DNA of 64,000 nt. Source: Serratia silvae. Its GTDB lineage: Bacteria; Pseudomonadota; Gammaproteobacteria; Enterobacterales; Enterobacteriaceae. How positions within the stretch are numbered: the stretch's first letter is position 1; every line of letters begins with the position of its first letter. The stretch is taken from positions 62,001-126,000 of the forward strand of contig NZ_JAGQDC010000005.1 of assembly GCF_023282985.1 (NCBI RefSeq), given 5' to 3'. Of the stretch, positions 57,636 through 64,000 are shown one piece after another. The position numbers and the translations under genes were made by a program. The notes beneath the pieces were generated by a model. That model was not told where the DNA came from and did not search any database. It saw nothing but the letters and a program-made list of their open reading frames with translations.

Positions 57636-59195
57636 TTATTGTCCTTGCAGAGTTGGTTGCTCAGGTGCCGGAGCGGCATCCTGCTGATCGGGTTCTGGAG
57701 CGCTATCTTCTTCTGGTGCGTAACCGCCGCCCAGCATCCCGAACATACCCACGAACTCCTGCAGCGACATTTTGCTGCCGTTCAGCTCAATCTGGTTATC
57801 GGCATACTTGAAGTTGCTGCTAATCACGTTATCTTTCAGCGTGGTGATCTTGAACATCTCGCCCATTGCCGCCAGGCTTTTCACCTGCTGCTCGGCCTGC
57901 TGCTGTGCTTGTTGTGCATTGGCACCTTGCAGCTGTGCCGCTTGAGCCATGGTTTCCTGCGCCATAGCGACCGGAATAGTCAACTGCGCGTCGATTTTCT
58001 TGACCGAACGGGCAAGCTGTTGGTCCGGTGATTCTGCCGCAGCGCCAGCCTTTGAAGGATCCAGCAGATCGAGGTTAAGGGTAAAGGCGCTTTCACCCTT
58101 GGCATTTTTCCAGCTCAGTGGTGCGATGCTGATGGTTGGGTTGCCTTTCAGCAACAGTGGCAGGTTTTGCACCAGCATCTCAGCCGTTTGTTGTTGGTAG
58201 GCTTCTGGTGACAGCGTTTCTGCCTGTTGCAGCAAGGCCATGGCCTGTTGGTTGTAACGATCGGCAAACTCTTTCAGCCCTTTACCGTCCAGGTTGTCGA
58301 TTTTCAGCAGCAGCTTACCCGCGCCAAAATCGGTGCCCTGAATTTTCAACGCTGCCATGGTGTAGTCCAGCTGGCCTGCGAGGCTGTTGCCTTTCTCGCC
58401 GAACTGGCTGGCCAGGTTGAAGCCTTCCATGGTCATAGCGTCTTTACCGTCGATAGCCATGGTCAGTTGCTTCATGCCCAGCGCTTGCTCACCCAGGCTC
58501 AGACTGTATTGGCCCAGATGTGTGTTGCTTTTGAGCGTCAGCCCTTGCATCGTCATCTGTTCGTTCTGGCCGGACTGATTCGGGCCACTGATCACCAGGC
58601 TATCACTGCTGGCGTCCAAGACAGCGGTTTGCATATCCTTGCCGATATCCGCGTCAATTTTTGCACCGCTGAATTTCAGTGAGGACTTGTCTTTCTGGTA
58701 TTCCACCGGGATCACATCGATGGAGCTGGCGACATCGCCGCTGTAGGCAATGCGCGAATCGGCGCTGAACAGCGACTTACCTTTGGTGATTTCAAACAGG
58801 GTTTTGACTTTTGGCGTGTTTTCCAGCTCGGTATGCACTGAAGCCATGCTTGGGATCAGGTTGAATTTTTTCAACTGGGCCAGTGGGAATGGGCCGTGAT
58901 CGACAGTTTCAATGAACGCCACTTCTTCGCCGGACTTCAGCAGGGCATCGTCGGTGGTGATGCTACCATCTGCACGCAGCACAAAACGGGCTTGGCTGCT
59001 GAAAATCCCGCGTTGGTAGTTTTCATAGCTCATCTTGACCCCAGCCTTAGGCAGTATGGTTTTCAACTGGCTATTGGCTGTGTCTACCATTTCCCCCATC
59101 CGTTGCTCGATAAGCTTGCCGGTGTACCAAGAGGCTCCAGTCCATGCTGCGCCAAGCACCACAATGACGCTGACAGCGACTAACGATTTTTTCAT
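57636..59195 (-). CDS. ydgA: DUF945 protein YdgA
   Basis: The 519-residue protein has one N-terminal membrane helix (about residues 5-24, SLVAVSVIVVLGAAWTGASW) and a large periplasmic region. Segments YENYQRGIFSSQARFVL and VETVDHGPFPLAQLKKF are typical of the DUF945 (YdgA/YihF) family. It is somewhat longer than E. coli YdgA, owing to a Q/A-rich stretch and an acidic, proline-rich tail. The function is not established. It lies downstream of manA, as in E. coli. Confidence 0.92.
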   Translation of the reverse strand: MKKSLVAVSVIVVLGAAWTGASWYTGKLIEQRMGEMVDTANSQLKTILPKAGVKMSYENYQRGIFSSQARFVLRADGSITTDDALLKSGEEVAFIETVDHGPFPLAQLKKFNLIPSMASVHTELENTPKVKTLFEITKGKSLFSADSRIAYSGDVASSIDVIPVEYQKDKSSLKFSGAKIDADIGKDMQTAVLDASSDSLVISGPNQSGQNEQMTMQGLTLKSNTHLGQYSLSLGEQALGMKQLTMAIDGKDAMTMEGFNLASQFGEKGNSLAGQLDYTMAALKIQGTDFGAGKLLLKIDNLDGKGLKEFADRYNQQAMALLQQAETLSPEAYQQQTAEMLVQNLPLLLKGNPTISIAPLSWKNAKGESAFTLNLDLLDPSKAGAAAESPDQQLARSVKKIDAQLTIPVAMAQETMAQAAQLQGANAQQAQQQAEQQVKSLAAMGEMFKITTLKDNVISSNFKYADNQIELNGSKMSLQEFVGMFGMLGGGYAPEEDSAPEPDQQDAAPAPEQPTLQGQ

Positions 59196-59252
59196 AGTTC
59201 TGTTATTCCTTTGTTAAGCCGGTAGAGGGCAGGGCGACCAATTGGGCCTGCG

Positions 59253-59274
59253 AAAAAACGCCCGTAGGCGTTTT
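59253..59274 (-). terminator. manA terminator
   Basis: AAAACGCC and GGCGTTTT arms (59255-59262 and 59267-59274) enclose the loop CGTA and are followed on the minus strand by TTTTTT. It separates manA from ydgA. Confidence 0.8.
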
Positions 59275-59330
59275 ATTGTGTAGGTAAACTAATCATCTTA
59301 GCAACTTATTTACCTATATTTTACCGTCAA

Positions 59331-60509
59331 TTAGGACAACAGATTATAAACGCGGGCGATACGGCCGCTCCCGGTGACGGTAACCGGGGATTCAAAGGCG
59401 GCAATAAAGCACGATTCACCTGGCTGCAAGATGACCTGTTGGCCCTGTTTCTCCAGCGTTGCTTCACCTTCAACGCAGAACACAATTGCCGCGCTGTTTT
59501 GCGCCAGTGGCTGCGGTGTAGCATCGAGATCGTGTAACGAGAAGGCAAAGTCCTCAACGGGGATCGGGAAGAACAGCTCTTTGCCACGTTGCTCTGGCTG
59601 CGTCAGCAGACCAGATGCCGGTTGTGGACGGAACTGCAGGTTGGCCAGCAACTCAGGAATATCGATGAATTTTGGCGTCAGACCCGCGCGCAGCACGTTA
59701 TCCGAGTTTGCCATCACTTCCAGCGCTACGCCGTTCAGGTAGGCATGTGGTGTTTCTGCATACAGGAACATGGCTTCACCCGGTGCCAGCTTGACCACGT
59801 TCAACAGCAGCGGAGAGAACAGGCCGCTGTCGTCGGCATAGAAACGAGCGATAAAGCGAATGGTGTCCCAAGGCTCACCCTGCTGATTATTCAAGGCGGC
59901 TTTCAGCACGCCAAGCGCCAGCGTTTTTTGCTCACCGCACATCCCCAGCAGGCTGGCAAACAGGCTCGCAAGGTGGGTGGTATCCGGTTGTTGCAGGAAA
60001 GCGGCGATATCGTGATGTGCGCCGGAAAGCGGCTGTAACAGCGCAACGATATCGTCCAACTCACGGAAGCCATTCATCGCCAGGAAAGGCGTCAGGGCAA
60101 ACACCAGCTCCGGCTTGTGATTCGGATCCTTATAATTGCGCTCTGCGGCGTCAAACGGAATACCGGCGGCATTTTCTTTGGCGAAACCCACCTCTGCGGC
60201 GGCCTTGCTCGGGTGAACCTGGATGGAGAGTGGCTGGTCGGCACACAGGACTTTAAACAGGAACGGCAGCTCGCCAAAGCGTTGTGCCACTTCGGCACCC
60301 AGCTGTTTAGGCTGATCGGCATCAATCACTTCACGCAGAGAACGTGAGTTCCCCGCCTGATCGGCTACCTGTGAGCTGCTTTTAGGGTGGGCACCCATCC
60401 ACAGTTCTGCCATTGGCTTGCCTGTCGGGTTGGCTATGCCATACAGCTTGGTTAACGCATCAACGCTGCCCCAGGCGTAATTTTGGATGGCATTAGTCAT
60501 TTTTTGCAT
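59331..60509 (-). CDS. manA: Mannose-6-phosphate isomerase
   Basis: This 392-residue zinc enzyme interconverts mannose-6-phosphate and fructose-6-phosphate. The segments NYAWGS, MAELWMGAHPKSSS, PLSIQVHPSKAAAEVGFAKE (metal ligands), NYKDPNHKPELVFALTPF and AETPHAYLNGVALEVMANSD match E. coli ManA closely. It is convergent with nothing and divergent from fumC. In E. coli it also neighbours fumA, which is absent here. Confidence 0.97.
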   Translation of the reverse strand: MQKMTNAIQNYAWGSVDALTKLYGIANPTGKPMAELWMGAHPKSSSQVADQAGNSRSLREVIDADQPKQLGAEVAQRFGELPFLFKVLCADQPLSIQVHPSKAAAEVGFAKENAAGIPFDAAERNYKDPNHKPELVFALTPFLAMNGFRELDDIVALLQPLSGAHHDIAAFLQQPDTTHLASLFASLLGMCGEQKTLALGVLKAALNNQQGEPWDTIRFIARFYADDSGLFSPLLLNVVKLAPGEAMFLYAETPHAYLNGVALEVMANSDNVLRAGLTPKFIDIPELLANLQFRPQPASGLLTQPEQRGKELFFPIPVEDFAFSLHDLDATPQPLAQNSAAIVFCVEGEATLEKQGQQVILQPGESCFIAAFESPVTVTGSGRIARVYNLLS

Positions 60510-60713
60510 GATCGTATCCCTGCTTTCTCAAGAAAATTGCGCTAAGTAAACAATGCGGCGCAGGTGCATGCAAGCCAAGATGCCTAAAAATGCTTATTGC
60601 TCCGACTGTTAATGCGAATAGTTATTATCTGGCTATACTGAGGAGGCTCGCCAACGGGTTGTTGCCCGTGGGCATTACTCATTACTTTTAGGAATTGTGC
60701 TAAGGAGACCGTG

Positions 60714-62111
60714 ATGGCAGGCGTTCGGATTGAAAAAGACTCAATGGGCCCCATCGAAGTACCCGCAGACCAGCTATGGGGCGCTCAGACTCAGCGTTCG
60801 TTGGAACATTTCCGTATCTCATCAGAAAAAATGCCTCCGGCGCTCATCCATGCGTTGGCGATGACCAAGCGTGCGGCAGCCAGCGTTAATATGGATCTGG
60901 GATTGCTGCCTGCAGAGCGGGGCAAGGCGATTATTCAGGCTGCCGATGAAGTGTTGGCGGATAAGCATCCCAATGAATTCCCACTGTCGATCTGGCAAAC
61001 CGGTTCCGGTACCCAGACCAACATGAACATGAACGAAGTGCTGGCCAACCGTGCCAGCGAGTTGCTGGGGGGCGAACGCGGTGAAGCGCGGCGGGTCCAC
61101 CCCAACGACGACGTCAACAAAAGCCAGAGTTCCAACGACGTTTTCCCGACCGCGATGCATGTGGCTGCGGTGATCGCGGTGCGTGAGCATCTGATCCCTG
61201 AGCTGAAGACGCTACACCGCACGCTGCAAGCCAAGGCAGAAGCTTTCCACGATATCGTTAAAATCGGCCGCACCCATCTGCAAGATGCTACGCCGCTGAC
61301 GCTGGGCCAGGAAATCTCCGGCTGGGCGGCGATGTTGGAGTATAACCTCAAGCATATAGAAGCCAGCATACCGCATCTCAGTGAGTTGGCCTTGGGCGGC
61401 ACGGCAGTGGGGACTGGGCTGAACACTCATCCCGAATACGCGGTGCGAGTGGCGAAGGCGCTGGCAGAACTGACCGGGCAGCCTTTTGTCACCGCGCCAA
61501 ACAAGTTCGAGGCCCTGGCAACCTGCGATGCGCTGGTGCATGGGCACGGTGCCTTGAAAGGATTGGCCGCCTCGTTGATGAAGATCGCCAACGATGTGCG
61601 CTGGCTAGCCTCTGGCCCACGCTGCGGCATTGGCGAGATCGCTATTCCTGAAAACGAACCGGGCAGCTCAATCATGCCGGGGAAGGTTAACCCAACGCAG
61701 TGTGAAGCCATGACCATGCTCTGTGCGCAGGTGATGGGCAACGACGTGGCGGTGAACATTGGCGGAGCGTCCGGTAACTTTGAGTTGAACGTATTCCGCC
61801 CGCTGGTTATTCACAACTATCTGCAATCTATTCGGTTGCTGGCAGACGGCATGAGCGGCTTCAATGAGCACTGCGCGGTGGGGATTGAACCGAACCGCGA
61901 ACGCATCGGCCAGTTGCTTAACGAGTCGCTGATGTTGGTTACCGCCTTGAATACCCATATCGGCTATGACAAGGCGGCGGAAATCGCCAAAAAGGCCCAT
62001 AAGGAAGGATTAACCCTGAAAGCCTCGGCGCTGAAATTGGGTTATTTGACCGAGCAGCAGTTTGATGAATGGGTACGGCCAGAGGAGATGGTCGGCAGCA
62101 TGAAGAAATAA
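60714..62111 (+). CDS. fumC: Fumarate hydratase class II
   Basis: This 465-residue iron-independent, oxidant-stable fumarase interconverts fumarate and malate in the TCA cycle. The signature [16 protein letters not shown] contains the catalytic loop; [19 protein letters not shown] and [18 protein letters not shown] are conserved. ATG at 60714 follows AAGGAG; a GTG immediately before it is less well spaced. In E. coli fumC is SoxS-activated; fumA, usually adjacent, is absent. Confidence 0.97.
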   Translation: MAGVRIEKDSMGPIEVPADQLWGAQTQRSLEHFRISSEKMPPALIHALAMTKRAAASVNMDLGLLPAERGKAIIQAADEVLADKHPNEFPLSIWQTGSGTQTNMNMNEVLANRASELLGGERGEARRVHPNDDVNKSQSSNDVFPTAMHVAAVIAVREHLIPELKTLHRTLQAKAEAFHDIVKIGRTHLQDATPLTLGQEISGWAAMLEYNLKHIEASIPHLSELALGGTAVGTGLNTHPEYAVRVAKALAELTGQPFVTAPNKFEALATCDALVHGHGALKGLAASLMKIANDVRWLASGPRCGIGEIAIPENEPGSSIMPGKVNPTQCEAMTMLCAQVMGNDVAVNIGGASGNFELNVFRPLVIHNYLQSIRLLADGMSGFNEHCAVGIEPNRERIGQLLNESLMLVTALNTHIGYDKAAEIAKKAHKEGLTLKASALKLGYLTEQQFDEWVRPEEMVGSMKK

Positions 62112-62121
62112 GAACAAGATA

Positions 62122-62151
62122 ATCTCAGGCGTACCAAGCTGCGCCTGAGAT
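62122..62151 (+). terminator. Hairpin after fumC
   Basis: ATCTCAGGCG and CGCCTGAGAT arms (62122-62131 and 62142-62151) enclose a 10-base loop just after the fumC stop. There is no T-tract, so it may act as a weak or Rho-assisted terminator. Confidence 0.5.
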
Positions 62152-62296
62152 CTGGCTCCGAAGTAAGAAGATCTGAAAGATGCCAAGGCCGAGGAGACCA
62201 GTTGTTGACATAAATATCACACAGTGGATGTATATCGTACAGCCCGCTTAATGCTAACCTCATGTTCTCAGAGATTTTATTCGAAACGAGTAACCC

Positions 62297-62986
62297 ATGT
62301 CCCGAACTCAACGTCTGCTCGATCTGATGCAGATCCTGCGCCGCCATCGTTACCCGGTCGCCGGGCATTCCCTGGCCGAAGAGCTTGGGATCAGCATGCG
62401 CACCTTATACCGCGATATCGCCACCTTGCAGCAGCAGGGGGCGGATATTGTTGGTGAAGTGGGTATCGGATATGTATTACGGCCGGGATTTATGCTGCCG
62501 CCGCTGATGTTCTCGCAAATTGAGATCGAAGCGCTGGTTCTGGGGATGCGCTGGGTTGAACGCCGGGGTGACAGCCAGCTTGCCGGTGCGGCGACCAATG
62601 CGTTAGCAAAAATTGCTGCCGTGTTGCCTGCGGAACTGCGTGAAGAGCTGGATGCCAATACGCTGCTGATCGGCCCGGTGCCTACCGCCTATGTGGCGGA
62701 TGAGACCCTGGTGACGATCCGTGAAGCCATCCGTCTGGAGCGTAAAATCAAGGTGGAGTATCGGGATTATGCCGGTAATGGCAGCGAGCGTATCTTGTGG
62801 CCGTTTGCCATGGGCTATTTTGAACAGGTGCAGATCCTGATGGCCTGGTGTGAACTGCGGGGATCAATCCGCCATTTCCGCCTAGACCGTATTGGCAGGT
62901 TAACGCCATTGGAGCACCGTTACCCGCGCGGCCGCCGGGCATTGATGAAGCTGTGGCGGGAAAGTGAGGGCATCTCTGCGCAATGA
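62297..62986 (+). CDS. YafY-like HTH/WYL-domain regulator
   Basis: This 229-residue DNA-binding protein has an N-terminal HTH_11 (RYPVAGHSLAEELGISMRTL, YRDIATLQQQG) and a C-terminal WYL domain from about residue 125 (AIRLERKIKVEYRDYAG; WPFAMGYFEQVQILMAWCEL). WYL proteins sense nucleic-acid-type or other ligands. It is shorter than E. coli YafY. Together with the VOC gene 82 bases downstream on the same strand it forms a likely regulator/effector pair. Confidence 0.88.
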   Translation: MSRTQRLLDLMQILRRHRYPVAGHSLAEELGISMRTLYRDIATLQQQGADIVGEVGIGYVLRPGFMLPPLMFSQIEIEALVLGMRWVERRGDSQLAGAATNALAKIAAVLPAELREELDANTLLIGPVPTAYVADETLVTIREAIRLERKIKVEYRDYAGNGSERILWPFAMGYFEQVQILMAWCELRGSIRHFRLDRIGRLTPLEHRYPRGRRALMKLWRESEGISAQ

Positions 62987-63068
62987 TCCTACTGCCATAA
63001 ACTGACAGTAGGGTGCACTAGAGTGACGTTATCAGGAGCCAGCCGGTTCCCATCCAGAGGATAACGTT

Positions 63069-63440
63069 ATGACCACTCCAAGCATGACCATGATTTATGT
63101 CGATAGCCCAGAAAAAAGCGCCGAATTTTATCGCCAATTGTTGGGTGCCGAACCTGTCGAGCAGTCTCCCACCTTCGCATTATTTATCTTGAACAATGGT
63201 TTCAAGCTGGGAATGTGGTCGAAACATACCGTGGAGCCTGCGCCGACGGTGATCGGCGGCGGTACAGAAATCTGCTTCATATGCGAACAACCGCAACAGG
63301 TTGATGCGCTCTATCAACAGTGGCGGGAAAAGGGATTAACCATGGTGCAATCTCCGGTCGAACTGGATTTCGGCTACACCTTTGTTGCCACCGATCTCGA
63401 TGGCCACCGGCTGCGTGTTTACAAGCTTAACGACGAATAG
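63069..63440 (+). CDS. VOC-family (glyoxalase/bleomycin-resistance) protein
   Basis: The 123-residue single VOC module shows the beta-alpha-beta-beta-beta pattern (MTMIYVDSPEKSAEFYRQLL; ELDFGYTFVATDLDGHRLRV). It may be a dioxygenase, lyase or drug-binding protein; the metal-site residues do not identify a substrate. It is probably controlled by the adjacent WYL regulator. No signal peptide. Confidence 0.85.
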   Translation: MTTPSMTMIYVDSPEKSAEFYRQLLGAEPVEQSPTFALFILNNGFKLGMWSKHTVEPAPTVIGGGTEICFICEQPQQVDALYQQWREKGLTMVQSPVELDFGYTFVATDLDGHRLRVYKLNDE

Positions 63441-63493
63441 CCTGCCTGCCGCTCGATAATCAATGGATTAAATTGGGGCTCAATACTCAATGT

Positions 63494-63515
63494 AAGGGCG
63501 CTACATTGCGCCCCT
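63494..63515. repeat. REP-like GGGCGC palindrome, copy 2
   Basis: GGGCGC and GCGCCC arms (63496-63501 and 63508-63513) lie in the context AATGTAAGGGCGC...GCGCCCCTGCAAA. It resembles the element at 44613-44633 and lies between the VOC and SDR genes. Confidence 0.5.
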
Positions 63516-63576
63516 GCAAATTCAGCAACCATTGCCACTTTGTCATCACTAACCTGATGGTAAAGCAAATTCTCCT

Positions 63577-64000
63577 TTACCAGACGCCAGCCGTGGAGCC
63601 ACCGTCCACAGTAGCGACCGTACCCGTAACAAAATTGGCGTCGGTTAAGTACAGCACCGCATCGACGATATCCTGTGGTTGACCAATGCGGCCAGTGGGT
63701 GCCAACTGATTGAGAAACGCCAGACTTTGTTCATCTGACTCATGTAATGGTGTGGCAATAATGCCGGGTGCAACGGCATTGACCATCACGTTATGCGGCG
63801 CCAACTCAAGCGCAAGCCCTCGCACAGCGTGGTTTAATCCACCTTTAATAAGCACAGGCAATAAGGCCGGTATCTTATTATTAGGCTGCATCGCGATCGA
63901 CGCTGTAATGGCGATGATATGACCTGACTCATGTTGTGCCATATGTCGAGCTGCGGCCTGTGCAGGGTAGAAAAAACCCTTGAGATTGGTATCCACCATT
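63577..64000 (-). CDS. SDR-family oxidoreductase, C-terminal part (5' end beyond window)
   Basis: The frame is open to the right edge, covering the last 140 residues or so of a short-chain dehydrogenase. The segments NLKGFFYPAQAAARHM, LALELAPHNVMVNAVAPGII and YLTDANFVTGTVATVDGG are typical SDR features. The stretch expected to hold YxxxK reads ALLPVLIKGGL, with Lys kept but no Tyr four residues before it. The N-terminal NAD(P) motif lies outside the window. Confidence 0.85.
   Translation of the reverse strand, partial: MVDTNLKGFFYPAQAAARHMAQHESGHIIAITASIAMQPNNKIPALLPVLIKGGLNHAVRGLALELAPHNVMVNAVAPGIIATPLHESDEQSLAFLNQLAPTGRIGQPQDIVDAVLYLTDANFVTGTVATVDGGSTAGVW

Overview
This 64 kb window looks like a chromosomal segment of an enterobacterium from the Serratia/Yersiniaceae side of the Enterobacterales. 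That assignment is inferred from recalled protein families and gene order; no database search was run. Most of the window is one backbone that runs in the same order as the E. coli K-12 stretch malI-malX-malY-add-ydgJ-(cnu)-ydgK-rsxABCDGE-nth-dtpA-gstA-(pdxY)-tyrS-pdxH-mliC-anmK-slyB/slyA-ydhIJK-sodC-ydhF-ydhL-nemR-nemA, with ydgA, manA and fumC at the far end. Accessory genes are dropped into it at several joints. No rRNA, tRNA, CRISPR array, prophage or intact insertion sequence was seen.

Region by region. 1-1.6 kb: nemA (cut by the window edge) and its electrophile-sensing repressor nemR. 1.7-5.2 kb: lipid A phosphoethanolamine transferase and a divergent LysR/NAD(P)-binding protein pair. 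5.2-8.6 kb: ydhL, ydhF, an exported two-domain histidine-phosphatase-like protein and periplasmic superoxide dismutase sodC. 8.6-12.4 kb: ydhIJK efflux genes divergent from slyA. 12.5-17.6 kb: slyB, anmK, mliC, pdxH, tyrS and gstA; pdxY is absent from its usual place. 17.7-24 kb: an accessory block with a DapA-like aldolase behind a structured leader, small proteins, an HD phosphohydrolase, a frameshifted SnoaL-like gene, an APH(6)-type kinase and the ydcO/sutR pair. 24-34.5 kb: dtpA, nth and the rsx electron-transport genes, which are split by a Rob/SoxS-like AraC regulator on the opposite strand, plus ydgK.

34.7-44.6 kb: an inserted sugar block (6-phospho-beta-glucosidase, araBA, araFGH, araC; no araD). 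44.8-53 kb: ydgJ, yfeH, a NIPSNAP protein, a LysR-controlled SnoaL/hydrolase fusion, add, and a GlxA-type regulator with a metallo-hydrolase. 53-57.2 kb: malY, malX and malI, with MalI-type operators and an apparent ATT start for malI. 57.2-57.6 kb: decayed ends of a LysR gene and a serine-hydrolase gene. 57.6-64 kb: ydgA, manA, fumC, a YafY-like WYL regulator, a VOC protein and an SDR gene cut by the right edge.

Functionally the window is rich in redox and stress genes (NemRA, SodC, Nth, FumC, SlyA, GST, and Rsx, which reduces SoxR) and in sugar scavenging (arabinose, phospho-beta-glucosides, the MalXY PTS, mannose-6-phosphate). The most unusual feature is the Rob/SoxS-family regulator inside the operon for the SoxR-reducing complex, combined with terminator-like hairpins before rsxA and after rsxC.
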